Positions 16,016 through 22,543 of a stretch of DNA of 27,407 bases are shown piece after piece. Position 1 is the stretch's first letter. Each line of letters opens with the position of its first letter. The notes under the pieces were generated by a model, which was given only the letters and a program-made list of their open reading frames with translations, was not told the DNA's origin and searched no databases. Made by a program: the position numbers and the translations under genes. Source of the DNA: a virus; the IMG/VR virus record IMGVR_UViG_3300028027_000193, positions 1 to 27,407 of that record; one strand, 5' to 3'.

Positions 16016-17134
16016 TTAGATCATTATGCTTTCTTGGTAAATTTCAGGTTCTGAGGTGTTGACATAAAAGTTTAAATTTTTATCTCTAACATTTAAAAAA
16101 CGGTTTTCATACTGTTCCAAATTCAAATATTCTTTGATAAGTGTTCTGATTCCTTTGAAGTAAGTATTTTCCACTTTTGAAAGCTCTCTTTCAATTTTAC
16201 GCATATCTGCTTCTATAGAAGCGACTTTGATATTATCCCCAGTTTTTTCCACTTCAGAAACAATTGCTTTTAATTGATCAATTCTTGACTTAAAATTAAA
16301 GCTTTTTGTTGTAAGAGTTTGATAATCTGAAATATCTGTATATTCAATACCTGCTTTGCCTTCTTCAGAAGGAGTGTTGAAATTAATATTAAAGTCTTTC
16401 CAGATAATTGCAATTGGTGGAGTGAATTCCTTCCCAGAGTAAGAAAAATCGTCTGCAGAGATAGAGTGTCTGAAAATTTCTCTTTCTGTGTAGTACCCTG
16501 ACAATTCTTTTTCAAATGTTTTTAAAGATGTCATTTCTTCTTTAGTGATATTACCAAACTTTTGTTTTTCCTTTAAAACATCAATTTGATTATTTAACTC
16601 CTTAAGATCATTAAAATATCCTGTAGGCTTTCTAACAGGTGATCTTTTGTCAATAATTACAAATGTGAACTCATTTGTTTTTCCTTTCGCCCAATTTTCA
16701 AGACTGCTTTTGAATTTAAGGTGATCCTGTGTTGTATCATGTTCAGTTTTGATTCCTTGAATTGAATCTTTGATTGACATCACTTCACCCATAAGAATAC
16801 TTCTGTCTGTTTTGTTCAGATTCATAAGATACTGTTCTGTGCCTTGGCGAAGAACTAATCTGAAGATATCTGAAATTTCTTCTCCAAGTTCTACAGCTTC
16901 CCATGAATTTTCAAATATATTTGTATACTGATACACATCCATAATTGTAGAATTTCCTGGAATTTTTATTCTTGAGTCTAAAAATGGATTTAAGTTGTAA
17001 GGCTCTGAAAAAGGTGCATCGAAATCACGTTCAGTGTCTCTTGAATTTCCAGAATGATCAACAGTTGTAACAGGTTCTCCGTTGAACAGGAGTTTAAATG
17101 TGAAACGGTTAGGTTTCCTTTGGTAATCTCTCAT
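16016..17134 (-). CDS. Hypothetical protein, 372 aa
   Basis: I do not recognise this protein. It is 372 residues and starts at an ATG three bases after the RNase H stop. The first 60 residues are polar with few helices (LFNGEPVTTVDHSGNSRDTE). About residues 75-150 look helical. The stretch around 175-225 and again 280-320 are charged, heptad-like coiled coils (for example NNQIDVLKEKQKFGNI and SIEADMRKIERELSKV). Beta-rich strands lie in between (FTPPIAIIWKDFNINFN). It carries no signal peptide or membrane segment. It sits between RNase H and a strong terminator, so it belongs to the replication transcript. A scaffold, adaptor or structural role is possible; I have no motif to decide. Confidence 0.75.
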   Translation of the reverse strand: MRDYQRKPNRFTFKLLFNGEPVTTVDHSGNSRDTERDFDAPFSEPYNLNPFLDSRIKIPGNSTIMDVYQYTNIFENSWEAVELGEEISDIFRLVLRQGTEQYLMNLNKTDRSILMGEVMSIKDSIQGIKTEHDTTQDHLKFKSSLENWAKGKTNEFTFVIIDKRSPVRKPTGYFNDLKELNNQIDVLKEKQKFGNITKEEMTSLKTFEKELSGYYTEREIFRHSISADDFSYSGKEFTPPIAIIWKDFNINFNTPSEEGKAGIEYTDISDYQTLTTKSFNFKSRIDQLKAIVSEVEKTGDNIKVASIEADMRKIERELSKVENTYFKGIRTLIKEYLNLEQYENRFLNVRDKNLNFYVNTSEPEIYQESIMI

Positions 17135-17137
17135 AGA

Positions 17138-18211
17138 TTAGTTATTAGTAAAAGTTTTTAAAAAAGGTTTGAAAAAATATTTAAGATCTTTAGATTTATT
17201 ATTTATATGCTCTAAAATTCCGCTCTCAGTCATTCTTTTTACCATACTGACAGAATTGGATGATTTGAAAGTTTCCTTTGAAAGGAACCCTGTTTCTGTA
17301 AGATTTTTGATACATTGCTCGGTTAAAAATTCAAAATTATTTAAATCCACAATCCGTTCATTTATTTCAAGGATTTGTTTTCCTTGAGAACCATCCGTTA
17401 CACCCTCAAGAATGTTTTTGCATGCATTTAGATGGATTTTAGGTGTACTTTCAATTAAAACGTTTGATGAATTCAATAAGTTCAAACAAATAGATTTAAT
17501 TTCTGATATTGTTAAAACTTTTTCAAGTATCGCAGGAATCATGCCAAACAACGTTGTTTCTCTGACACCTTTAACATTTTTTATTTCATCTGAATCATCA
17601 CCACAAATTGTTTTAATAATTTTTATGTTTTCATAAGGAAATCCAAATATTTTTTTGAAATTCTTATGGTCAATCAGTAAATTTTTGCGATCTTCATTTT
17701 TTTCATACCTTTCAACTGTCCTAGATTTCACTTTGAATGTTTTATTCAGATAATAAACATTGACATCTTTAGAAATACGTTGCAATATATCAAAATCACC
17801 TGTCACAATGGTTATTTTTTCATCTTTAGCCTTGTGTTCCACATAGTAGGCAATAATATCATCTGCTTCTACAATCTCATCTTCATAAACATTGCAAAAA
17901 AACTCTAGGTAGAATTTCAAATCAGCTTTTTGTTGCTGGTATTTTAATGACTTCTCATCTTCAACAGAATGCAACTTTTTCTGAAGGCGCTTCAGTTTAT
18001 ATTCAGGATAAATAGCTCTTCTTAATTCTCCGCTTCGATTTCCATCAAAAACAACCTTCAAATGAGTGTATCGATCAGAATCAAGAATGATCCTGAGTTT
18101 CAAAAGAAACAAAAATGTTCCATTGAAGTTTTTCTTGTATTCTTCAGTGGATAAAGTTGCTTCAAATGAATTTTTTAGTAAGGAATTTCCGTCTACAAGT
18201 AGTGTTTTCAT
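17138..18211 (-). CDS. 5'-3' exonuclease, T4 RNase H / FEN-like
   Basis: This nuclease removes RNA primers and 5' flaps during lagging-strand processing. The family acidic residues are laid out as expected: LLVDGNSLL at the N-terminus, VVFDGNRSGELRR near residue 55-65, EADDIIAYY, VTGDFDILQ, and CGDDSDEIKNVKGV, which starts the helix-hairpin-helix region. Length is about 357 residues from ATG 18211; T4 RNase H is 305. A longer frame begins at 18244 with MFHVEQFNKN, but that stretch is the translation of a repeated 16-bp palindrome and its flank. MKTLLVDGNS is the natural start. No Shine-Dalgarno sequence is seen. It ends the SSB-to-RNase H block, as in T4. Confidence 0.88.
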   Translation of the reverse strand: MKTLLVDGNSLLKNSFEATLSTEEYKKNFNGTFLFLLKLRIILDSDRYTHLKVVFDGNRSGELRRAIYPEYKLKRLQKKLHSVEDEKSLKYQQQKADLKFYLEFFCNVYEDEIVEADDIIAYYVEHKAKDEKITIVTGDFDILQRISKDVNVYYLNKTFKVKSRTVERYEKNEDRKNLLIDHKNFKKIFGFPYENIKIIKTICGDDSDEIKNVKGVRETTLFGMIPAILEKVLTISEIKSICLNLLNSSNVLIESTPKIHLNACKNILEGVTDGSQGKQILEINERIVDLNNFEFLTEQCIKNLTETGFLSKETFKSSNSVSMVKRMTESGILEHINNKSKDLKYFFKPFLKTFTNN

Positions 18212-18215
18212 TAGG

Positions 18216-18257
18216 TTTTTATTAAATTGTTCCACGTGGAACATTTTTGGTTATTAA
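18216..18257 (-). repeat. 42-bp leader repeat, copy 1
   Basis: This stretch matches 18513-18554 at 40 of 42 positions (mismatches at 18221 and 18225). The 32-bp right part, including the central palindrome, is identical. It precedes the RNase H gene, and the other copy precedes the 68-residue gene. Confidence 0.9.
18228..18243. promoter_or_regulatory. parS-like 16-bp palindrome, copy 1
   Basis: TGTTCCACGTGGAACA is a perfect palindrome. It differs from the B. subtilis-type parS consensus TGTTTCACGTGAAACA only by a symmetric T/C and A/G change, and matches the parS core TTCCACGTGGAA used by Myxococcus (known). It is 16 bp upstream of the RNase H ATG at 18211. It could be a ParB centromere site, or an operator or other phage signal. 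Confidence 0.6.
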
Positions 18258-18271
18258 ATATTATATATTAG

Positions 18272-18478
18272 TTATATTGGTATATATACCTCACCAAAAG
18301 GACACTCTACTACTTTGTACATTTTTTTATCAATTATATCCATATACAAAACCTCGTTTTTTATATTTTTTACCATTAACTTTATTCTTTGAAATAGATC
18401 GCCTTTTCTATCCCCATAATAAAAAATATCACCTACTTTTGCACCATTAAAGCCATCAGTATTTATTGAAAATTCCAT
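18272..18478 (-). CDS. Hypothetical protein, 68 aa
   Basis: I do not recognise this protein. The chosen start is the ATG at 18478 (MEFSINTDGFNGAKVGDIFY). A longer frame starts at 18541 (MFHVEQSNKN) but its beginning is the palindrome-repeat sequence shared with the RNase H leader. The product is small, mostly beta (KVGDIFYYGDRKGD, NEVLYMDIIDKKMYKV) and ends FGEVYIPI. In T4 the gene before rnh in transcription order is dsbA (89 aa, a dsDNA-binding protein), but I see no sequence likeness. The intergenic stretch 18212-18271 on its 3' side holds repeat copy 1. Confidence 0.6.
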   Translation of the reverse strand: MEFSINTDGFNGAKVGDIFYYGDRKGDLFQRIKLMVKNIKNEVLYMDIIDKKMYKVVECPFGEVYIPI

Positions 18479-18512
18479 ATTAGAAAATTTGAAACAATTA
18501 AGATTATAATTA

Positions 18513-18554
18513 TTTTTGTTAGATTGTTCCACGTGGAACATTTTTGGTTATTAA
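18513..18554 (-). repeat. 42-bp leader repeat, copy 2
   Basis: This copy is 297 bp from copy 1 and differs from it at two positions, both in the left part. It fills most of the 82-bp gap between the 140-residue and 68-residue genes. Confidence 0.9.
18525..18540. promoter_or_regulatory. parS-like 16-bp palindrome, copy 2
   Basis: The palindrome TGTTCCACGTGGAACA is identical to the one at 18228-18243 and embedded in the same TTTTTGGTTATTAA right flank. It is 46 bp upstream of the chosen start of the 68-residue gene. Confidence 0.6.
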
Positions 18555-18560
18555 GGAATT

Positions 18561-18983
18561 TTATAAACTTTTTGTATCAAAAAACTCAATTGTTTCATCA
18601 TCATATACTTTGAAACATCCTAACACTTTTCCTTCCCCTGTTCTAATGTAAACCCTGCTTCTAGCGATACTTTCCCTTTTTGATGGTATTAGTTCAAAAC
18701 TATCGAGCTTAACCCCAACGCAATCAATTTGTTCAATAATTACTATTTTTTTAAAAGACCTTTTTTTAAAGTCCTCAAATGCTTCTAAAATTGTATTTCC
18801 TACACCATAGTTTATATGTTCCCATTCTTCTTTCATGAAGTGATGTGGATCATACGACCATTCTTCATTTCCTTCCAATGAATTTACACAATCAGCATTA
18901 CAACAAGCTTCTACAATAGCAAATTTACCATACCTCATATTAACTATTGTCATAGGGTAAATGTCTTCAATTTTGTTTATCAT
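18561..18983 (-). CDS. Hypothetical protein, 140 aa
   Basis: I do not recognise this protein. The start is the ATG at 18983, inside the end of the preceding gene (17-bp overlap); the TTG two codons upstream is less likely. It has MTIVNMRYGKFAIVEACCNA near the N-terminus with a CC pair and another Cys a few residues on, then a SYDPHHFMKEEWEH segment, a helical part with NTILEAFEDFKKRSFKK, and beta strands (KKIVIIEQIDCVGVKL, KVLGCFKVYDDETIEF) to the end. The His/Cys pattern hints at metal binding but is not diagnostic. It belongs to the run of small genes between the SSB-like gene and RNase H. Confidence 0.65.
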   Translation of the reverse strand: MINKIEDIYPMTIVNMRYGKFAIVEACCNADCVNSLEGNEEWSYDPHHFMKEEWEHINYGVGNTILEAFEDFKKRSFKKIVIIEQIDCVGVKLDSFELIPSKRESIARSRVYIRTGEGKVLGCFKVYDDETIEFFDTKSL

Positions 18984-19209
18984 CTTCAAAAGATTTATTG
19001 TTTTTTATATTATTTAAATATTTTTCTTCAAATCTAAGATATGATCGTAGAACGGCTTTTAGTGTAAACATATTTATACCACCTCTTTCATCATATAAAT
19101 CTATCTTTTCGATAAGATGTTGCATAGGAGTTTTTTCTTCGTTTGATAATAGTTCAGTTTTACCGTTATCAATACTCATAAAACCGTTTTTAAAATCTTC
19201 TCTTTCCAT
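18967..19209 (-). CDS. Hypothetical protein, 80 aa
   Basis: I do not recognise this protein. The ATG at 19209 lies four bases after the stop of the preceding gene and is preferred to an upstream frame start at 19242, which would overlap that gene. It is a small, mostly helical, strongly charged protein (TPMQHLIEKIDLYDE, LKAVLRSYLRFEEKYLNNIK) with an acidic tail DDKQN. By position it corresponds to T4 gene 33 (a late-transcription co-activator of 112 aa) or dsbA, but that is synteny alone. It overlaps the 140-residue gene by 17 bp. Confidence 0.6.
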   Translation of the reverse strand: MEREDFKNGFMSIDNGKTELLSNEEKTPMQHLIEKIDLYDERGGINMFTLKAVLRSYLRFEEKYLNNIKNNKSFEDDKQN

Positions 19210-19213
19210 AAGA

Positions 19214-19714
19214 CTATTTTTCCTTTCTAATGGTATATTCAATCAACCCTTGCTCAATTTCAAACCTTCTATTGGAACCAATACTCCTTAAGGCATCAAA
19301 CTTTCTGTTAAGGTCATTGTATAACCCTTCAAGAAGGCTATATATTTGACTCCATCTGGAAACATTTGGTCTTCCCTTGATGTTTGCTGTATGCAATGTG
19401 GATGATTTTGTGGAAATTTTATAATAATTCAAATCTTCCTTGTACATTTTAACATCCTCTACAGATTGAGACATCTCAAAAACTGTTTTGGCTATAGTTT
19501 TGGCTGTTGAAACTGTAGAAATGTATGAAGTTATGTTAGAAAGGTCGGCAGAAATAAAATCAAGGTCGATATCTGAGTTATTGAGAGTGTTCTCAAAGAA
19601 ATCAACGCCATTTTCAAATTCTTTGATCAAGATTTCAAGTGCCTGGACACAAAAAGTTTCATCTGAAAGATTTACACCCTTCAGAATTTTATTGTTTAAT
19701 TGGAATAGATCCAT
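19214..19714 (-). CDS. Hypothetical helical protein, 166 aa (position of T4 gene 59)
   Basis: This 166-residue protein is predicted almost wholly helical (for example LETLF-poor but Leu/Ile/Phe-rich heptads such as CVQALEILIKEFENGVDFFE, and SRWSQIYSLLEGLYNDLNRK). It starts at an ATG 71 bp after the SSB-like stop. The T4 helicase loader gp59 is also all-helical, 217 aa, and follows gene 32, so this could be an analogue. No sequence motif supports that, and it may simply be an unrelated small replication-region protein. The terminator at 19742-19775 lies between it and the SSB-like gene, so it needs read-through or its own promoter, which I cannot locate. Confidence 0.65.
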   Translation of the reverse strand: MDLFQLNNKILKGVNLSDETFCVQALEILIKEFENGVDFFENTLNNSDIDLDFISADLSNITSYISTVSTAKTIAKTVFEMSQSVEDVKMYKEDLNYYKISTKSSTLHTANIKGRPNVSRWSQIYSLLEGLYNDLNRKFDALRSIGSNRRFEIEQGLIEYTIRKEK

Positions 19715-19741
19715 TTTTTGTTAGAAATAAGTTGGTGAAAT

Positions 19742-19775
19742 AAAAAAAAGGGTTCCAAATTTTCGTTTGGAACCC
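19742..19775 (-). terminator. Rho-independent terminator after the SSB-like gene
   Basis: On the minus strand a perfect 10-bp stem GGGTTCCAAA/TTTGGAACCC (19750-19759 with 19766-19775) around a six-base loop is followed by eight T (plus-strand A at 19742-19749). It starts ten bases after the stop of the SSB-like gene. T4 gene 32 is likewise followed by a strong terminator (known). Confidence 0.9.
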
Positions 19776-19785
19776 CAGAGTTTTC

Positions 19786-20832
19786 TTAGAATGGTAAATC
19801 ATCCGCTTTTGTAGCCTCAATAGGTTCTGCTTTCGAAATTTCATGGGAAGCTTCAGCCTCAGCACGTTTTTTGAAAGAAGGAGCAAACAATTCAGTTCTT
19901 TCGTTCTTCATGAACTCCACATCGTAACCTCTTTCTCCAAAGAGCACTTTTGCACTCTTTTGAATTTTAGGAATCAACATAGTGTTTACTTTTCCAACGA
20001 AGAATTTGATGATTCTTTTGTTAACATTTTCAGTAATTGCAAACTGAAGTGCCTCATGGTATTCCTTTGCATCGCTTTCGGCACAAAGATGTTTCATGGA
20101 TTCTGTGCCCTTTTTGTCGACAGCCTTTTCGTAATGGTAGTAAAGTGGTTTTACACGTTTTCTGTAGTACCCCTCACGGAATTCTGACATCAAATTTGCT
20201 GCAACGATTGGTTTACCGTCTTTCAAACGAGGTTCTTTGAAATCTTTTTTAGCATCCTTCTCAATCTCAAATTTAAATTGAAGTTTACCTGTAAATTCTT
20301 CCAAAGAAAGCATTGAGTCCAGCCAATTTCTTGTGCTTGTTGAAAAACTGCTGTTTACTCGGTAGATTTGTTTACCATCGAAATCAACAACGTCAAAATA
20401 AACTTTCTCAGTTTCCTGTTTTGGGTTGATTTTGTCCAATTTATGTGACATGTTGTACACATATCCATCAATTGAAGTTACACTGTTAATTGGAAATGTT
20501 CCGTATGCAAGCTTATCTCCACCTTCCGCAAGAATGTTTTTATTTTTTTCATTCTGCTTCAATGCATAAGCACAATCTTTATCTGTAACATTGTCCAAAC
20601 ATTTTTGAATATGTTTGTTATACTCTGCTAACAGTTTTGAATGTTCTTTTTGAGCTTTGTTGAATTCTTCTTCAGAATCAAAATAGTCTTCATTCGGTGC
20701 ATTCATGATAAAAGTGCGTTCTACTTTGAACACTTTTTCATCATCCTTTGTGTACACTTGTACATTGTAGCTTTCGAATCCCTTGAATGGCGATTCGATT
20801 TTTTTTGCCCCACCATTGTTTCCTAATGCCAT
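19786..20832 (-). CDS. Putative single-stranded DNA-binding protein (gp32-position, SSB-type tail)
   Basis: This 348-residue protein probably coats single-stranded DNA at the fork. It has a basic, polar N-terminus (ALGNNGGAKKIESPFKGFE), beta-rich segments (NVQVYTKDDEKVFKV, KVYFDVVDFDGKQIYRV) and a basic YYRKRVKPLYYHYEK stretch. The C-terminus is acidic and ends DDLPF. DDIPF-like tips are a hallmark of bacterial SSB, where they dock partner proteins; T4 gp32 also has an acidic tail but not this tip. No CxxC zinc site is seen. Its place, followed by a strong terminator and the small-gene/RNase H series, is that of T4 gene 32. Its leader is a G-free RNA with repeats. The OB fold is inferred, not proven. 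Confidence 0.55.
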   Translation of the reverse strand: MALGNNGGAKKIESPFKGFESYNVQVYTKDDEKVFKVERTFIMNAPNEDYFDSEEEFNKAQKEHSKLLAEYNKHIQKCLDNVTDKDCAYALKQNEKNKNILAEGGDKLAYGTFPINSVTSIDGYVYNMSHKLDKINPKQETEKVYFDVVDFDGKQIYRVNSSFSTSTRNWLDSMLSLEEFTGKLQFKFEIEKDAKKDFKEPRLKDGKPIVAANLMSEFREGYYRKRVKPLYYHYEKAVDKKGTESMKHLCAESDAKEYHEALQFAITENVNKRIIKFFVGKVNTMLIPKIQKSAKVLFGERGYDVEFMKNERTELFAPSFKKRAEAEASHEISKAEPIEATKADDLPF

Positions 20833-20902
20833 AAGTTGTAAAAAATTTAAGTTAAAAAATAATTGTTTAAGTTATATGTAAATTGTTAAGTTGTTAGTAT
20901 AA
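20833..20902 (-). promoter_or_regulatory. G-free, repeat-bearing mRNA leader of the SSB-like gene
   Basis: On the minus (mRNA) strand the 70 bases before the ATG contain no G, so they should be unstructured. They carry AACTTAA three times (plus-strand TTAAGTT at 20847, 20867 and 20886) and a near copy AACTTAT overlapping the ATG (20831-20837). T4 gp32 represses its own translation by binding an AT-rich unstructured leader (known); this looks like a similar operator (inference). Confidence 0.45.
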
Positions 20903-20943
20903 CATTGTGACTATTGAATAAGTTCCAATGTTTTTTATTTTTT

Positions 20944-21672
20944 TTAAAAAGTTTTTCTGATGTCAACTGTATTATATGTATCATCAATTTCCTTTTGAGT
21001 CAAATTATATACCGTTGGAGCTTTATCTTCTTCAGGTTGTTCTTGTGTTCTTCGGGAATATCCGCCACTACTGTCACCATCATCCCAAAAATCTGTTAAT
21101 CTTTGTGTATAAGGAAACGAATGCAATGATTGTAACATAAGCTTTTCTTGAGGAGTAGGATTTCTTTTGGCCATCTCCTTTTTCATATTTTGCTCAAGCT
21201 CTCCAACCTTATTCATCAAAGTTTCATTTGACTTCATAAGTTTTTCAATGTACTCAGAAACTTCGCTGCCAATTGAATCAATTTTTGTTTCAACATTTTG
21301 AACGCCTGTTTCAGTTTTTTGAACACCGCTGACAATATCTGAAACGTCCACTTCAACTTCTCCAGAATCATTTGTTTCAACTGGGGCTTCTGGCATCGGT
21401 TCAGCAACAGGTGTTTCAGTTGGCATCGGTTCAGCAACAGGTGCTTCAGTTGGAGCAGCAGCTTCGGCAGGTGCAGCAGATAAAGCATCAAGTTCTTTGC
21501 TCAAAGCCTCGTCTTCAGCACTCAATTCTTCGTCACCTTCAGCCTCATTTAAAGTTTCCTCATCAAAAAACAAATTCTTGTTTTCAGATGGTTCAAAATC
21601 CGTGCCATATGTTTTATATTCAGAAAGAATAAATAATCTTTCGGAAATTTTATCAATATTTAATTTTGCCAT
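20944..21672 (-). CDS. Acidic coiled-coil protein with Pro/Ala-rich linker (virion or scaffold-like)
   Basis: This 242-residue protein is unknown. It begins MAKLNIDKISERLFILSEYK, a short amphipathic head often seen in virion-related phage proteins. A long acidic segment (residues about 40-65) follows, then a Pro/Ala/Glu-rich linker with APVAEPMPTETPVAEPMP, where the ten-residue unit is duplicated. A predicted coiled coil comes next (SGVQKTETGVQNVETKIDS, then KSNETLMNKVGELEQNMKKE), and a polar C-terminus. The acidic, coiled-coil build resembles phage prohead-core or scaffold-like proteins (T4 gp22/gp68), but that is analogy only. It is 8 bp after the 54-residue gene and shares its direction. 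Confidence 0.65.
   Translation of the reverse strand: MAKLNIDKISERLFILSEYKTYGTDFEPSENKNLFFDEETLNEAEGDEELSAEDEALSKELDALSAAPAEAAAPTEAPVAEPMPTETPVAEPMPEAPVETNDSGEVEVDVSDIVSGVQKTETGVQNVETKIDSIGSEVSEYIEKLMKSNETLMNKVGELEQNMKKEMAKRNPTPQEKLMLQSLHSFPYTQRLTDFWDDGDSSGGYSRRTQEQPEEDKAPTVYNLTQKEIDDTYNTVDIRKTF
21391..21450 (-). repeat. 30-bp tandem duplication encoding a ten-residue linker unit
   Basis: 21391-21420 and 21421-21450 are identical except for one base. Each encodes ten residues of the Pro/Ala/Glu-rich linker of the 242-residue protein. The near identity points to a recent duplication. Confidence 0.85.
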
Positions 21673-21680
21673 TGTTTTCC

Positions 21681-21845
21681 TTAAAGAAGTAATTCTCTTC
21701 CGTCTTCAACTATAAGCTTCTTTTGAACATGCTCAATAATTTCGCCAGATTTAGTGTTAATTTTTTTGGTTTTTTCAGTTTTAACCGTTTTAGCCTTTGA
21801 TTCTTCACCTAAAAAGGTATCAAAAGCTTTGTTAATATCTTCCAT
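21681..21845 (-). CDS. Small protein, 54 aa
   Basis: I translated this from ATG 21845 to TAA 21681. The product starts MEDINKAFDTFLGEESKAKT, is Lys-rich in the middle and ends KKLIVEDGRELLL. I recall endings of this form, with ...VEDGRxLL, in small proteins beside head or tail genes of T4-like phages, but cannot name one. It is 8 bp before the 242-residue gene and 2 bp after the 43-residue gene, so it is clearly part of that transcript. Confidence 0.6.
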   Translation of the reverse strand: MEDINKAFDTFLGEESKAKTVKTEKTKKINTKSGEIIEHVQKKLIVEDGRELLL

Positions 21846-21847
21846 AA

Positions 21848-21979
21848 TTATCTATAAATTGATGCAAAGATTGCAACCACATTTGGTGATGGCACATCCT
21901 GTGGATATTTGTAATTTGTTTGTGTTTTTACACAAATTCCGCCTTTGAAGCTAATTCCAACACTTGTTCCGCAAGCCAT
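21848..21979 (-). CDS. Small protein, 43 aa
   Basis: I translated this from ATG 21979 to TAA 21848. The product is MACGTSVGISFKGGICVKTQ followed by 23 more residues. It has Gly-rich strands with two Cys and a PQDVPSPNVV segment. It has no close family I can name. It is first in a tight series (43, 54, 242 residues; gaps of 2 and 8 bp) and a candidate late-promoter motif stands 36 nt upstream, so it may be the first gene of a late transcript. Confidence 0.55.
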   Translation of the reverse strand: MACGTSVGISFKGGICVKTQTNYKYPQDVPSPNVVAIFASIYR

Positions 21980-22015
21980 GATTGATTGATTTTAATTTAT
22001 ATGTAGTTTCCTGTT

Positions 22016-22024
22016 TATAAATAT
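22016..22024 (-). promoter_or_regulatory. Candidate late-promoter motif GATATTTATAA
   Basis: The motif lies in the 51-bp gap between the 170-residue gene and the 43-residue gene. On the minus strand it is 36 nt upstream of the 43-residue ATG and shares GATATTTATAA with the copy at 10074-10082. Confidence 0.35.
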
Positions 22025-22030
22025 CACAAC

Positions 22031-22543
22031 TTATAGAAAACAAATCAAAAACTTATCTTCGACACCTAATTTATTTTCAACAGATGTCTCAACTGTTAAA
22101 TTTGCAGCTGAAATTTCTAAAAACGGGTCAAAACCCATGATGGAACATAGTTCTATAGACATGTACCTAATACTTTTGAGATCTTTTATATAAAGTAAAC
22201 AGTTGCTCAAAAGTATTTTCGTATCCGATTTCAAATCCAATACTGGTGTAGGTTCCAAGAGTAAATCCAAATAGGTGAAAGAAAATTGTTCAAGAAATCT
22301 TTCCAGACACAATTTCTCAAACTTTTTCAGGTCTTCTTCCTGCTTCATTCGATCCTCTTCAGCTTCCAAAGTCCAATAAGTATTTTCATCAATCTGCCAA
22401 TTTCTTAAGGACATTTCAGGAAATTTACTTTTAGCATTTTTCCACCCAACGATCAATGTTGGTTTATCCTTTGGAAATGGGTATTCAACTTCCTCAAGAG
22501 TTTTTGAGGTTGTAAAAAGGTTATTTATATATCCTGTAATCAA
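22031..22543 (-). CDS. Hypothetical protein, 170 aa, TTG start
   Basis: I do not recognise this protein. It opens at a TTG (22543) that overlaps the TGA of the preceding gene by two bases; there is no in-frame ATG until residue 44, so translational coupling to the 288-residue gene is likely. The first 45 residues are polar (YPFPKDKPTLIVGWKNAKS). The middle is a highly charged helix (EEDRMKQEEDLKKFEKLCLE). The last part is Leu/Ile-rich and helical (SFTYLDLLLEPTPVLDLK). It belongs to the tail-side gene block, so a baseplate/tail assembly role is plausible, but only by position. Confidence 0.65.
   Translation of the reverse strand: MITGYINNLFTTSKTLEEVEYPFPKDKPTLIVGWKNAKSKFPEMSLRNWQIDENTYWTLEAEEDRMKQEEDLKKFEKLCLERFLEQFSFTYLDLLLEPTPVLDLKSDTKILLSNCLLYIKDLKSIRYMSIELCSIMGFDPFLEISAANLTVETSVENKLGVEDKFLICFL

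Noticed and set aside
18279-18290. 12-bp palindrome GGTATATATACC
   Set aside because: It falls in the last codons of the 68-residue gene and is a low-complexity AT palindrome, expected by chance.
20903-20932. Imperfect inverted repeat ACATTG...CAATGT between the 242-residue and SSB-like genes
   Set aside because: It has a six-base outer stem and a long loop, and no T run in the right place; too weak to call a terminator or operator.
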